A stretch of DNA of 64,000 nucleotides, from assembly GCA_020698575.1 (NCBI GenBank), contig CM036240.1, positions 27,245,211 through 27,309,210 of the forward strand, in the 5' to 3' direction. Below, in pieces: positions 26,381-39,415 of the stretch. The notes under the pieces are model-generated. The model did not search any database and was not told the DNA's origin. It worked only from the letters and a program-made list of their open reading frames with translations. This DNA is from Bostrychus sinensis. Lineage: Eukaryota > Chordata > Actinopteri > Gobiiformes > Eleotridae. Within the stretch, counting starts at the first letter, position 1. Each line of letters begins with the position of its first letter. The translations under genes were made by a program, and so were the position numbers.

Positions 26381-26977
26381 TAAAGGGGATGTATTATACT
26401 TTTAAACCAGTGTCTTTTTAAAGGCCTTGGTCACCTCTAGAACAGCATTGCACGTTTTACAACCATGTGACTAAAAGAAAACGTTTCCAATAAATACTTT
26501 CCCCGTGCCATAAAAACAGCTGAAGAGACCAGCAGAGTGCAGTTCTGTTTCACTCATTTGAAAAGATACAGTGAAAAATGTTTAACTGCTTACACTTTTT
26601 GTATGATGCCATTTTACTAGAAAATGAGAACTAGCTCTGTGGAAACAGAGTTTTTTGGATAAAGGAAATGAGAACAGACTGGATGTAGCGGGCTTGTTGA
26701 TTGGTCAGTGCTTCCTGGAGGAGGAGGGGGTTCGTGGTAGAGGCGGGGGTTCATGGAACCCAGCATTCTGAGGCCTCAGAAAGGCCGTGCCAGAGAACAG
26801 GATTACATCAGCATGGATTAAAGAAAACACAACTCTAGCTATGTTTTTGATGAGGGAACAACATTATTTATGGTAGAAAGCTTGTATAATATAGTTTTAG
26901 TCTTTATGTTAAATTCAACTTTTACAATGCCAATGGGTCACTCAAATATGAGGTCATAAATGTAAAACATACCTTTT
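26381..26977 (+). mobile_element. R1 dispersed repeat, most complete copy
   Basis: The left end AAAGGGGATGTATTATACTT and the right end (complement AAAAAAAGGTATGTTTTACA) look like imperfect inverted termini, which would make R1 a non-autonomous DNA transposon of about 0.6 kb. The interior includes GACTGGATGTAGCGGGCTTG, a G-rich stretch near 26715-26760, CAGCATTCTGAGGCCTCAGA and TTTTTGATGAGGGAACAACA. No transposase frame. Superfamily not determined. Confidence 0.65.
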
Positions 26978-27559
26978 TTTATATTGACCAGCTCTTCAGT
27001 CTGCAGGTACATCTGCTACGAATTATACACAAGTTCCCCATACAACATTGGACAAGGGACTAACCATTCAGTAGCCAACAGCTGTGGCTGCATAATCAGG
27101 GGATGGCAAACTGCCTTTTATTATGTTTTTTATTATTATTGTTAAATCCAAGTAAATCCATTTAGATCCATTTTCATATTAGTCCCTTAATAATATTGCG
27201 GTTAAAACATCTTCTTTTTTATATTCATTTTGTCTGATTTCAAAATCACCAGTGCAGTTTTTACTGCAGCATTAGTTATGTAAAAGGGAGATAGTGATCT
27301 CACTGTCTGTAGTCTGTAGTGTTACAGCACTCACTGTCTGTAGTGTTACAGCAATGACAGGCGAGTTAATCTATATTTAAAACATAAGCATTTTTTGTAT
27401 GTTATGTTAGATGGTGGTTACTTTTGAGAATTTTTTTATGTTATGTGACATTACATACTAAAAACATCAGACTTATCAATTATATAGTCATTTAAATTTC
27501 ACAGTTTTAGCTATGTGTATGCTAGACTCTTCAAGCAGATCTCGCTTCATAAAGTAGTA
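26978..27559. other. No gene seen
   Basis: A local duplication of CTCACTGTCTGTAGT (about 27299 and 27330) is the only structure noticed. Confidence 0.4.
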
Positions 27560-28210
27560 TATGCTGGTCACCTTATTGGTGCTTTTTATTATGTACAATA
27601 CTTTCCACTTTTTGAGGTACTCAACTGTATTAGGTACAGTACTGGTCACATTATTAGATACAGAACTCACCACTTCATTAGATTACCTACGGTTTCCAGA
27701 CTCTTTAGTTAAAGCACTGGCCAAGTACAGTTTCTAGACACTTTAGGTAAAGCACTGCATGGCCACTTTATTATGTACAGTATGGTTTCCGGATACTTTA
27801 TTTTCTTCAGTTCTGATAAAATTATTAGGAAATGTACGGTTTCTAGACACTGTACTGTGTACTGTACTGGCCACTTTATATGGTACAGTACTAGACACTA
27901 TTTGCTACAGGTTCTTTGGCCACTTTATAAAGGTAGCCTACAGTATTTTTCTGGCCACTTAATTAGGTACAGTACTGGCCACTTTATTTGCCACAGTAGG
28001 TTCTCCGGCCACTTTATAAGGTTGTAAACAGTACATTGGCCATTTTTATTGCGTTCTGTTCTGGACACTTTCATTAGGTACAGTACTCATCATTTTATTC
28101 AATACAGTAGGTTTTTTAGGCTCTTTATTAGGTACCACACTGGCCATTTTTTTTTATGTGTGGAGTGTATAGGACTGGCCACTTTATTAGGTATAGTAGG
28201 TTCTCTGTGG
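27560..28210 (+). repeat. Minisatellite built from Tc1-TIR-like units
   Basis: About 15 diverged units of the form GGCCACTTTATTAGGTACAG, each often followed by TACT or by TAGGTTCTC, recur at irregular spacing of roughly 20-45 bp. The unit strongly resembles the terminal inverted repeat familiar from teleost Tc1/mariner-like elements (CACTTTATTAGGTACACC). No transposase remnant is present in or next to the array. Whether it grew from a transposon end is inference. Confidence 0.75.
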
Positions 28211-28301
28211 CTCCACTATTTCTTCCACTGTTTGACAAATAAAACCTCCAGAAAAAACAGGCATTCCAAATTTCTAGCAATATGTCAATACCTTTATGTA
28301 A

Positions 28302-28853
28302 CACTGGTCTACAAATTTTTGGACTCGATCTGCTTTCAAGATAAAAGTGGCTAAATCTCATTTATTTTGATAAGATGAACTGAAAATCAATTGATAACTG
28401 TGCTGGTTAGCTAATGTATTCAACATATTTAATGATATTGTTTCACATCAAAATCGCATCTGTTTATACAATAGATTTAGGCATTTTTTGCTTAAAATGT
28501 TTATATTTTGAAAATATTTAATTTCTCTACATGCATGCATTTTGTTCACTTCCAAGAGAGAGATTTCTGCAAATAAAACATTTTATGTCAAAACTCTAGA
28601 CATATTAAAATAAATGTATTGGAATGTGCAGACAGGCTTTCAGATAGAACTGGTTGCTTGTAGACACATTGTACCTTCTGATAAACTACCGTTTTTGCCT
28701 TATTTTGCATAAATTTCCTATTTTGACCCAATACTGTTTCTTGGAAACTATAGCCAATCTGCACTTCTGACTTACTTTTTCTTTATTAGTGACCTAATCA
28801 AAGAAAAATTTCACTGCTTTTGTTCCAGAAGCATTTTGCTTGTAGACCAGTGT
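28302..28853. mobile_element. CACTA/Chapaev-like MITE
   Basis: The termini CACTGGTCTACAA (28302-28314) and its complement TTGTAGACCAGTG (28841-28853) are perfect 13-bp inverted repeats. They are flanked by an identical TAA at 28299-28301 and 28854-28856. CACTG ends with a 3-bp duplication point to the CACTA group, with Chapaev-type elements as an alternative. The 552-bp element has no transposase frame. Confidence 0.88.
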
Positions 28854-28856
28854 AAT

Positions 28857-29678
28857 CTGTGCTTGCACACTTATTGTAGATACAGACCCCCTTTAGTTCA
28901 GCCTGAGAATCTGTCTGAAGTACAGACACGTTACAGGTGTTAGCCGGTTAGTGCCGAAGCTCATTTCCATAGCTCTGTGTGGAAGACCCAGGATAATGGT
29001 ATTCAGACAGTGGTGTTCGGGGTTGATGTGGGAGCTCAGCCCTCCACATAACGAGACTAAATGCCAGATTCCCCTGCATAATGATTCAGTGCTAATGCTG
29101 GTGTTATTACAGGAGGGAGAGGCGGTGGTGACGGGAGGGTCAAGGCTGGCTATTTACATTAACTCCGAGAGAAATCTGCCAAGCTTTTTAACGGTCAGAG
29201 TCTGAGTAATGGATGTCTAATTGCTTCCTGTCACGTGCGTGCTCATCCCACAAGCTGCTTTTACTCCATCAATACGTCAATGGCGGGCTTCATATTGCAT
29301 GCATTTACAGGCCTCTATTAACCCACACATAAAAATGTCATTAGTTAACGGTTTGGTTTACTCAAGCGATTGGCCGTCTAAACAAATTTCTTTTTGCTTT
29401 CAGTAGGAGCAATCAATAGAACCAGAGATCTATAATCAGCTGAAGGTTCATAATATTTAATCAATGTTTTTAATAACCCAGACATTAAGTAACATGTGAC
29501 TCCTGCTGGTTATAAATAGGCTGGGCAAAATGGCTTCAACCTATGATTTATGTTAGATTTTACATTATTTATTCTTTGATTCAGCTTCTACGACTTGCTC
29601 CTGTTAGTATAGTTTTAGTAGAATCTGCTCCATCTGACCCAAGTAAATTAGTTTTCCGTAGGTTTTAGGACACTGTTG
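28857..29678. other. No gene seen; possible conserved non-coding segment 28930-29400
   Basis: The segment is non-repetitive, moderately GC-rich and contains homeodomain-like TAATGATT/ATTA cores and the CACGTG-containing TCACGTGCG near 29231. It looks different from the surrounding repeats. No exon is supported. Confidence 0.35.
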
Positions 29679-30329
29679 TAGAATTGGGCAACAAATTGAA
29701 TTAATTTGAATAATTTGTGGTTTTAATTTGGTCAATGTCAAAAATTGCCAAATTGCAAAATCGAATATAGCAGAAATAGCATCCTCCAAGCTCTGCACTG
29801 TTCACTATGTTGTGGCTAATGCTGCTGCTAGTGCACTGAGCAGCTTAAATACTGACTGTAGAGACAGTAATAATCACAGAGAAAGGAGTCCCTTTACCTA
29901 AGTAATGCTTTAATTTAGATGTGTCAGCAGTTTGGCCTAAACGAACAGCGTAGTGCGACGTGAAGCAGCAGCAGTGGTAACTTTTGTCTTTTGTTTATGT
30001 ATGCTAATTAGCTTCATGCTCTGGAGTTAGCATCTTTTCACAGGTCTCTATGGTGTATAATGGTGTACATTATAATAGACCTGAGAGGGCTAAAGTTAAA
30101 AAAAAATGTGTCTTTACTAATGTCACTGTAAGGTAATGCACTTTGCTGCTGCCTTGCACTGTTTTTGTTAGATAGAAGATATAACTAAAATAAAACATAT
30201 AACTATGCAATGTGATTTAAAACAATAAACTGACATTTAATTTATTTTTGTGTCAACCAATAAGAGAAACAAAAGATAAAAATCATAAATTGTCTGACAT
30301 TTTATTTTTAGTCATATCGCCCAGTCTTA
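29679..30329 (+). mobile_element. hAT-like MITE family R3, copy 1
   Basis: The ends TAGAATTGGGC and (complement) TAAGACTGGGC are inverted. The flanks CACTGTTG (29671-29678) and CACTGTTA (30330-30337) match at 7 of 8 bases. The interior shares long blocks with 41466-42122: TAGCAGAAATAGCATCCTCC, GAGCAGCTTAAATACTGACT (here GAGCAGCTT, there GAGGAGCTT) and CACAGAGAAAGGAGTC. No transposase. Confidence 0.82.
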
Positions 30330-30944
30330 CACTGTTAAATAGATGTAAGCTTAAACCTTAAACTGTCATTTCTGTTGAAAGGTTTTTCCATTTTGAAAAA
30401 GATGGCTTCTTTCACTCCTCTCTTGAACCATCCGGTCTCACTGGCTAAGCAGTTTACTTCAGAACTGACAAAGTCTTTTAAGTGTTTCCCCTACCATTAT
30501 ATTATGCGGGCGCTGCACCCCCCCACCCCCACCCCCTTGAGAGTTCACCAAAAGAGTGCCTTTCATTAAACTGAGCAAATCCCTGTTCATCAAAATGCTC
30601 CAATAGAGCATCATTATCAAATCAGTTCTTCTGAGAAACTCCTGTACTCTATAATCCAGTCCAGGTTTTACCCTGCACTTTACTCAGGACCGAGTCCCAG
30701 GTTTATAGTATCCCAGTCCGGGTTTTACGCCTGTTTGCCTTTACAAGAGCTCCGATAAAAACATGCACGCAATAAACATGTGAGAACAGATTCAACTGAA
30801 GAGTAAGTCATAACAGAAGTACTAAGAGATGAAACTTTATATCAACTTTTGCTAACACTTTGCAATTAGACAAAAGACAAAAGCCAATCCCAGTGTTAGG
30901 TAAAGCTGTTAGCATAATTTCTGTGTCTTTGTCAGAAATCAGAG
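30330..30944. other. No gene seen
   Basis: A short C-rich CCCCCCCACCCCCACCCCC-type patch lies at about 30516-30537. The rest is unassigned. Confidence 0.4.
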
Positions 30945-31628
30945 CATTCTCTAGGATCAGTCTAACTCTGCTGTCAGGCCCAGAGCAGTTCAATAATAAG
31001 TTTAGTTTATCTGTAAACAATAAAAGCAGTATTCATTATAAGAGAGGGAGAGGAAGGTTAGGCTCCTGTCTCTGAGTCCTGCTTGTGTTCTGTAAAGCCC
31101 AGTGTGGAAATTTAGCCCCAGAAATTAAAAGTGGCATTTCCTCCACATTGTAGTACATTGTGGAGCAAATGCCACTTTTAATTTTAAAAAGTGGCATTGT
31201 GTAATGCGTTTTAAAAAGTGGCATTTGCTCCACAATGTCCTGCATTGTACTCATGTACTACAATGTGGAGGAAATGCCACTTATAATTTCTAGAGCTAAA
31301 GACAGCACAAGTACAGTACGTGTGCAGTGTCACTTTAGCTCAGAGAGAAACATAATTAGCATATTACTTAGTATTTCTTATTACAATCAAAATATTTTAC
31401 ACTTGTTACCTGAAATATCACAGATAACATTGCTAAAATGTAACAAAATATATGAAATTACCTGTGTTTTAATCAAAGTTTTCTGGGGAGGACCCCCAAA
31501 CACTGAAATAATGTCCAACTCCTAAAGAACATGTTCATAAGATGCTTAACAGCCTTTAACATATTTTAAAGCTGATTTTAAAATGAATAAATAAGTATGA
31601 ACTATACTCTCTGCTTTCTCCAGATCCA
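30945..31628 (+). repeat. R4 dispersed repeat, copy with nested foldback
   Basis: This segment is the reverse complement of 47918-48462 along its length, with shared strings such as GAGCATTCTCTAGGATCAGT, AGAGAGGGAGAGGAAGGTTA, GGAGGACCCCCAAACACTGA and AAGAACATGTTCATAAGATG. It differs by containing the 190-bp hairpin at 31111-31300, which is reduced to about 55 bp in the other copy. It has no coding frame. The element family is unknown. Confidence 0.85.
31111..31300. repeat. 190-bp nested hairpin
   Basis: The outer arms 31111-31157 and 31254-31300 (47 bases each) pair with three mismatches. The inner arms 31156-31181 and 31211-31237 pair almost perfectly with one extra A. The repeated core is GTGGCATTTGCTCCACA / GTGGCATTTCCTCCACA. 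The hairpin lies inside the R4 copy. It could be a small foldback MITE inserted there or an expansion of an older palindrome. Confidence 0.88.
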
Positions 31629-31824
31629 GTGCGCACACAGGTCAGTACTTAACCTGTCTGGTTCCTCATCAAACATGATTAAACTGGGATTTGTTTGATA
31701 TTAGCATACATTATTGCTAATATATCGGTTGGTTTTAATAATGTAAACTGCACTTGCAGTTATAGACATCCAAATATGTATTATGTAAGTCTGGCTGTTC
31801 ACTTTTATGAGTATCTATAGTGAA

Positions 31825-32115
31825 TCTACTTCCTCCATGTGGCCCTCCATCTTCTTCAACTAACATCATGTCCTCTTTCACTACAACCATAACCTACAAC
31901 CATCTCTTCTTTGGTCTTCCTCTAGGCCTCCTACCTGGAAGCTCTAACCTTACCATCCTTCCAATGATAGAATATCTTCACTATCCCTCCTCTGTACCTG
32001 TCCAAAACCATCTCACTCTGGCCTCTCTGAGCTGTCACTCTGACATACTCATTCCTATCTTATCCGCCCTCACCACTCCCAAAGAAAACTTACTAATACT
32101 TGCTAAAGTACTCAT
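31825..32115 (-). mobile_element. Non-LTR retrotransposon remnant, C-terminal part
   Basis: Read on the minus strand the DNA encodes pieces with REARVRWF (about 32010-32035) and RMVRLELPGRRPRGRPKKRW (about 31905-31965), then VVVKEDM. These are the familiar C-terminal motifs of fish LINE proteins (REARLRWFGHV... and GRRxRGRPxRR...VKEDM). Stops and frameshifts interrupt the frame. It is not a gene of the host. Confidence 0.8.
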
Positions 32116-33860
32116 AATGTGACTGTTTCTATAGCAGAGGTACATGATTTGTACAACTATGCTGAATACTTCTCTATTTGAATCCTTGTATCTTAAAATT
32201 TTAAAAGGCAGTTGTACAGTAAAAAGTTTCTGTGAATTCAGCCTTCAGCATTCGATTGTATGAACTACATTTCTTAAGGGCGGACAAAAGCAAATCATTT
32301 TTACTGAATAGAAGTTAACCTCTGCTTTATTCCATTCCTATTAGCACAAAGGAATTATTTATGCAACCTGTATGTGCATTTAGCATACACCACAAGCCAA
32401 ATCCACTGTATTTTTGTCAGGTGAATTTTTAATCAGTTTTCTTACCACTTGTCATAATTGCTCAGTAAATTGTGTTAAAACTGCGTCAAGGATAACATTT
32501 AGCAGAAATTCATTTCTCAGAATCAGATTTGATTAAACATAACTCCTCATACAGCAGTTCATAATGATTCTGTTGACATTTAACGATCATAGGTCTGCCG
32601 TTATATAACAGTATTTTTGAACACTGCCAGAGGGGGTCATAGCCGCATGAAAAGGAGAGACAACATTGTAATCTTACTAAAAGGTGGTTAGAGCTTTGAA
32701 ATGTAGAATTTGAATTAAAAAGAAGGTCGATGTGAGGGCATAGCAGTTATTATCAAAGATTCATGGAAATAAAGTTTGGTTGTATCAAATATGCCAGTGA
32801 ATAAGTTAAAAGAAGACCAAGTGAAGTGAATCTCACATGATGTGTGAGTTTGAGGACCAATAAGGTTCGCCTTAGAATTACAGGGTTGTATCTGTGTTCT
32901 GAGTAGTTCTGAGATATTCAGGTGGGATTTTGGGAAACTGGTCTTTCGCAGATAGAACCTTCTAATTCTGAGAACCCAAAATTCAGTTGAAATTATAAGG
33001 TTCTATGTTAGAAAACACACAAAAATCAATAAGTTATATTTCAGGAGTCGACTTATTTTGATAATATAACTGTTTTTAAGTATACTTCACACATTTTGAA
33101 GTAAAATGCAAAACACTTTGACGATATTTAACATAGAATTTGTTGGCATTTAAAGCATTTCAAAGTGTAACACGATATACTTTTTTACACTGTTTTTACT
33201 TTTCCAATGTATATATAATAGATAGACTACAGTTAACTTATACTCCACATTTTACATATTTTTAGCTCTTATTTTCCAGATGTATAAAACAAACTGCCTT
33301 TTTTTTGTGTCTGTTATAATGTTGCTCCTGAGCTCTTTTTTCCTTCATTCATCTCATCACTGTGTGCCTCCTGTGTCAATTTTATTTGTACAGATTTAGC
33401 ATTTCACATTTTGACATTATATTTCTCTCCTCCACACTTTTTCATTTCTAGTAAGGAAAAAGCACTTAGAAATAAATTAGCAACATGATCACTGCCAAGT
33501 TACAGGGTAATGAGACTTAAATATTAATAATATAAACATAATTAATCCCACAATAAATATTAATATAATGTCTAGATAATTGTGTGGAAATGTATAAATT
33601 CAAGCTATAAACAGAAGTAATCCTTAAGAGCCTTTTATCGTAGTTACAGCTATCTTAGTTATCTTAGTTACAGCTACTAAACTAGACAATTTTGTGTTAG
33701 CTTAGCAAGCTAACAGCTAACAATAAAATATTTTGGCAAAACGTAAACGCAAACTTTTCTGTCATTTTAGCTAATGTCAGTCATAATATCCCTGAACTCT
33801 TCTAACTTAAGATTCTTTTGAAGTGTGGGTTGAGATGTAATTTTTGTAACAAGGAGCGCA
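32116..33860. other. No gene seen
   Basis: AT-rich. Short imperfect palindromes around AGAACCTT(C/A)TAA (about 32955-33005) are visible. No exon or structural RNA is supported. Confidence 0.35.
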
Positions 33861-34480
33861 GTCTGAACCAGTCTGAACCAGTCTGAACCAGGCTGAACCA
33901 GGCTGAACCAGGCTGAACCAGTCTGAACCAGTCTGAACCAATCTGAACCAGTCTGAACCAGTCTGAACCAGTCTGAACCAGTCTGAACCAGTCTGAACCA
34001 ATCTGAACCAGTCTGAACCAATCTGAACCAGTCTGAACCAGGCTGAACCAGGCTGAATCAATCTGAACCAGTCTGAACCAGTCTGAACCAGTCTGAACCA
34101 ATCTGAACCAGTCTGAACCAGGCTGAACCAGGCTGAATCAATCTGAACCAGTCTGAACCAGGCTGAACCAGGCTGAACCAATCTGAACCAGTCTGAACCA
34201 GGCTGAACCAGTCTGAACCAGTCTGAACCAGGCTGAACCAGTCTGAACCAGTCTGAACCAGTCTGAACCAGTCTGAACCAGTCTGAACCAATCTGAACCA
34301 GTCTGAACCAATCTGAACCAGTCTGAACCAGGCTGAACCAGTCTGAACCAGTCTGAACCAGGCTGAACCAGTCTGAACCAGTCTGAACCAGGCTGAACCA
34401 GTCTGAACCAATCTGAACCAGGCTGAACCAGGCTGAACCAGTCTGAACCAATCTGAACCAGGCTGAACCAGTCTGAACCA
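33861..34480 (-). repeat. Minisatellite, 62 units of 10 bp
   Basis: Sixty-two uninterrupted 10-bp units, in three main forms: GTCTGAACCA (34 units), GGCTGAACCA (17) and ATCTGAACCA (11). Two of the GGCT units end in GAATCA, at 34051-34060 and 34131-34140. The minus-strand unit is GGTTCAGACT and lacks stops in all three frames, so long open frames (up to 231 codons, repeat VQTGSDWFRL) run through it. These are a by-product of the repeat, as no start context, conserved flank or neighbour supports a protein. A GGAATG-CCAA-CATTCC palindrome borders the right edge (34485-34500). Confidence 0.97.
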
Positions 34481-34500
34481 GTCTGGAATGCCAACATTCC

Positions 34501-35567
34501 AAGAGGGCTGTGTTCTTATTGGCTCAGAGAAATAGAACCTTATAGCACCAAATTAAGGTTTAACATTTAGTGTAGATAAGGTATCCAGGAACAAGAATAA
34601 CAAGAATATATATACTCAACTCAATTTTGTCCGCTAGAACCTTATATGCATGTATGATTAAGTATACAATCATTGCAACTGACAGGCAGTTTACAGCCAC
34701 ATAGCTAATTTAGCTCAATCAGATTTCTATAAAAGAGTGTAATGCGTTTGTTTCAGTCAGGACAGAGGCAGAGACATGTATAATGGTATAAATTCCCTCT
34801 TTTCTCCTCTCTGCATTTCTCTCATCACATAATTATGTGTCATTGCTGACAATGTTCCAGCTTTTATTAACACACTTGAGTCTTCCCAGCAATTTTCTGG
34901 TAATGTTAGTTGGTCTTGACCCGGGAAATTGTTATGGCTCTGTTCACACATAACTCTGTCCTGGCAAAATGCTGGAAAATTGCTAAGTTAGGTTGGACCT
35001 GTGAAAGGTGGTATATGAGGTGCACCAGTGACGATGACAAAAAGGAAGCTGAACTTGATTCTTGATATGCACTGTTGAATTAAAAAAAATAGACATTATG
35101 TTACATTAAAAGTGTGCTAGAATGGGTTTAAATTTATGAGTATGTCTCTCTCATGTATTAGCTGTTTAGTCTTCTCCAATGTGATCCTGCTTTCACTTCA
35201 GAGCAGTTCAGATGCTGTAGAAATCCCTACTGACACCATTGGATAAATGAGCCAAAATTGTCGCTCTTAAACACAGTCAACACAATAAACATGCAGCAAG
35301 TCAGAGTTAGTGTTAACATTGTTAACTCACAAAAACAGTGATTTGTCTTTAACAAGCTAACAACATTGGCTTTGTTGCTAACATCATGTAGTCATAACAG
35401 TTCCACAACTTTATTTCCAAGACAGCTGACTAATCTGGTGATGAACATAAAGTGTCCCCACACACAAGCTTACATTCCTTAAGTTTTTGTAAGTTTTTGT
35501 ATGCTAGTTTTAATTTGTGAAGTAATTACACATTCCTCTCCACCCAGTTATATTTGTAAGTCTAGAT
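34501..35567. other. No gene or clear repeat seen
   Basis: Short open frames only; nothing recognised. Confidence 0.4.
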
Positions 35568-36002
35568 CAGACTTCTGCAACCTATGGTTTTAGAGCTGCA
35601 TGAGGCTTTTCAGCCCTGCTCTTGCAGATCTATGTAAAGTCAATAAAGGATAAGTGTACAACTATAGGATAACCTGCATCATCTGATTTCAAAATAAAAC
35701 TTCCTCCCTGTTTTTCGTTATATGCTATTGAGTTAACTGGTAAACTTACATAATATACTGTTTTAGCCTCAGTGGTCCTCAGAGTTGCATGCATGGTGCC
35801 ACAGATGAGCACCAAGAAAAGTTACAGGATGTAACTAAAATAAGTGCACTATTTAACTCCTTTTTTTGTCCTTTTTTTATTAGTTTGCAATTATAATGCT
35901 ATATTTCAGTCATAGGCTAAGCAATCCTTTCTATTTACAGACTTACATTTTGTATTTTTGGGAATAATTGGCTCTTTGGATCTGGAAGGTTGCAGACCCC
36001 TG
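35568..36002. mobile_element. hAT-like MITE with 8-bp target duplication
   Basis: The left end CAGACTTCTGCAACCTATGG and the right end (complement CAGGGGTCTGCAACCTTCCA) are inverted repeats. The flanks GTCTAGAT (35560-35567) and GGCTAGAT (36003-36010) match at 7 of 8 bases. The TIRs are of the CAGGGGT(C/G)(T/C)GCAACC type common among Charlie-like hAT elements. There is no transposase in the 435-bp interior. Confidence 0.88.
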
Positions 36003-36065
36003 GGCTAGATATTGTTTTACTCTTCCTTGACCGTCTTAGAACTGCTTTCTACTTGCCTGGAAAAT

Positions 36066-36113
36066 CCAGACTGATATGTCTCTGTATTATTATACAGAGA
36101 AATATCAGTCTGG
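36066..36113. repeat. Near-perfect 22-bp hairpin
   Basis: The arms 36066-36087 and 36092-36113 pair with one mismatch around a 4-base loop. Arm motif: CCAGACTGATATGTCTCTGT. It may be two abutting transposon ends or a small foldback. Confidence 0.85.
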
Positions 36114-39003
36114 TCACCACGCCGTCCGCCGTTGGATTCAAATCCCAACCATACCATGCTTTTTGAGTCGTTTATTTAAGTCACGTGTTTTTTGCGAGCA
36201 GTGTCCGCAACAACAACAATCAAGATGGTGCACCGAGGAGCCGAGAGTTTGTTTCATTCAGCGGTAAATTCTGTTTTAAATGACCAAAAACATATCGAGT
36301 CATTAAAACCACAGCAGTTTACAGCACTAGAAACCTTTTATTAAAAAAAAATAAAAAATGTTCGCATTGCTTACTTTCTTGTCGCTTTGTTAACTGTCAC
36401 GTCCACCATTTTAAAAGGTTTAAAGTGAAATTCTTACAGTAGCACAGTCTTTGCAGCTTTTGAGTGTATGCACTAAACCCCGTCCACCAAGACCCGGTCA
36501 TCATAGATCCACTTTACATGATACTGGACTTAAGTCAGGTATCAAGAAAAAGCATTAAGACCAGTTTCTTAATGTTGCGTTCTTATTACAAGCACACATC
36601 ATACATTGCTTTTCACTGTTTTTGCAGCTTCCGGGACCCATTTTCTTCCTCTGTTCTCAGAAAAGCTAATTGAAATAATCGTCATCCTTGACATCACACT
36701 GATTATAGGTCGTGTCACTTGTGAGTATTTTTTCCATTACTTGCTCAGACATAAGTACCACTCCAGAGCAGGTGAGTCAAGCAGGTGGTTAAAATCAAAA
36801 CTTCCGGGATCTGTATATAAATCAAATCATCCCAGTCTGAGCTCTATGACCTTACTCAACATTAGTATATGGTTCTGAGTGCAGCAGAGACAGTTGGGAG
36901 TATCGTCATGGCAGATAAGCAGAAGATGGAGAGGATTTTTAGTGTAATACCAAGTCTCCAAATGGATTTCAGGCTCCAGCTGGCTACAATATACAATATT
37001 CTGCTCATGTAAAGCTTCCAGTTTGTGTTGTTCTATGAGACATAGATCTATAATATGAGGCTTTTTGTAGTCCATAGATTTTTCACTTTGTATTGATGGG
37101 GCATTGTACGTAATTATATAATGTGCAGTTCAATTAATAGGACACTCAAAATTAAGTTTTCAGTAGTATATAATTGTGTCAAATTAACATTAAACCTTTT
37201 GCATTTATCTTTATCAGACATTTTAAGCTCAATGGAAACATTTGGAATATTAGTTCCAGTTCTTACAACTGAATGGACAATAACTCAGTACTGTTTTCTC
37301 AGAAGCACATCTAGTTCTGATGAACTGGGTGCTTTCTCAGAAGCTCATTTAGTTCTGCATGACGGCTAAGGATTTTTTAAAAACAAAACTAGACTAAGAC
37401 TAGACTAAACTAAAAAGCTTTCTTAGGGCAAAAAGCTAATTCATTACTCGATTGCTTTGTATGAGATACAGTACGTTAATATGCAGTAGAATGTCCCTGT
37501 TTGGCTACCATAGGTCCTCTGATTCTGTAGAAAGAAGGGTTGTGAGGTACAGAACTGGAATCTGCATCATTCTACCATTTGCCATCAATATATGCTCTAT
37601 ACCACAGCAGCTGAAAGAGAGATTTGCCGCACTGGAATGGCCACTAACATGCATTGTTGGAAATGTAAATTTGATTTAAATCTGTTAATAATATAAAATT
37701 AGATTTTTTAAACAGCTTACTTTTTAAAAGTATAACACGGACAATGCCTCTACAGTTGTTTAGGGCTGCTAGCCTGAGCAGCTAACTTCCTGGTATAATA
37801 CTAAGAAAGTACTTGCGGAAAAAAATGGCCCTCTGGAGTCAACGGAGATGTTGCCTCTCTGTCTCTCAGTGGCTTTGCTCCATGCGCTTACTGCATAAAT
37901 TACATTAAATTCAGTTCTACTATTGCATAGCCCAAGTTTTTGCAGTATTCTACAGACAAGAATTAAACCATATCATACCTGCAGAATTCTCAATTACATT
38001 TGACTTTTGTGAGTTACATTCTACATTCTACCTGTTTTTAATAATAATAAACATAATTTTTTCCATAGTTATTAAGATTTCTCAACACATGTCATTTCAT
38101 TTTTGCGAACTGGAGGTCACTCAACAACCTTTGATGCTATTTGCCATCAGTTACTTTTCATGATTAATTTTTTTCCATCTAACCTTGGGCATTAATCTTA
38201 TCCAGAAAGCTGTTTTCTGTTTTAAAATGTTGCCAGATATAACTCAATGAAGGTCCTGCGTCATGAAATTGATGTTTTTTCCTTGGTTCTCACTCCTTCT
38301 ATGTGCTTTCTCTATGTAGTTTTGGAAAGTCACTCTGAGAAAGTTGGAAGGCAAGCGAATACAAAACGGCCACATCTTCCTCCTCGCCTTGACATTTTGT
38401 TGATGATTCCGGGCGTTTGAAAGTGACAGACGTTTTTATCAGTGGATGTTAGGAGCTCATAGTCCTTTTTTGGTCCTGAGTAATTCGCCGAGCGTTTGAA
38501 GCGGTAGGACTCCGGCAGATTGGCTGGAGTGTATACTTTGCATCTCAGCTCTTTATTGAGGCCGCACGCTTCGCCCCCGTATCTCTTACTACTTCTGATG
38601 GGGAAAAACACCTTCAAATAGGTCAGGCCCGTGCACCATCTGTCCCTCTAATGAGTACCTGGCCGCGCGCTGATATGACACGGTCGGCTGGAGAGCGCCA
38701 TAGCAAACATCCTCTCATTAAGTCGCCATACTCGGGCAGAAGCAGCACTCAGGACAGCAGCAGCCTCGCTCTTCTCACTCAAGTGAAGAGGGTTTTTACT
38801 ATAGGCCATCATTAGGAGAGATTGCAGCTTTTCAGCGTGTACACAAAAGAAACATAGCGTGGTGTAACTTGTATGAATCAGACTAGTTGGTTGTTTTTAA
38901 ATGAAATTCTATGCATTTTCCAGAGTCACAATTTCAAGATTATCACTTTTATGCCATCACAATCTTTTTATGATGAGGCTGCTGTGGGCTGTTGCAGGTT
39001 CTC
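36114..39003. other. No gene supported; GC-rich island at 38330-38790
   Basis: The 38330-38790 segment is much richer in GC and CpG than its surroundings (GGCCGCGCGC, CGCCGAGCG, CGCACGCTTCGCCCCCG-type strings) and is open for 95 codons on the minus strand. The product has no recognisable domain. It could be a regulatory island or conserved non-coding DNA. The remaining sequence is AT-rich and unassigned. Confidence 0.4.
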
Positions 39004-39415
39004 TCCAACCTGTTCCCACTGTCCAAAAACATGTATGTAGATGAACTGGTGATAGTGTTCTTAAAAATGGTTCACTCTACTTAAGAAAAAATAAATTTAT
39101 GTAACATTACTAAACACTAAAGAGTATATTAACTGAAAATGAAATATTAAACTTACTCAATATTTCTTAGTTAACTTACTAAAGTAAAGGTTGTTTTACT
39201 TAATTACAGCAGCTTAATAACTTTAAATGTAACTTTCAATTTTTTTTTAAAATAAACTTACTAATCAGGGTTTACAGTGAATTGTCCAACTGTGTATGTC
39301 TTGAAATGTTTGCACTGTGATTAACTGCCCATTGTTCATTATACCAAGCCTCAGGCCCAAAGTTAGGCTTTAGCCCCAAGTAACCCCTCACGGGAATAAT
39401 GATAAATTAATGAAC
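39004..39415 (+). repeat. Diverged copy of the common teleost repeat
   Basis: The order of strings follows the family seen at 21318 and 61955: TCTCTCCAACCTGTTCCCAC, TGTCCAAAAACATGTATGTA, GAATTGTCCAACTGTGTATG, TTAGCCCCAAGTAACCCCTC and a GAATAATGATAAATTAATGA tail. An AT-rich stretch interrupts it (about 39065-39265). Confidence 0.5.
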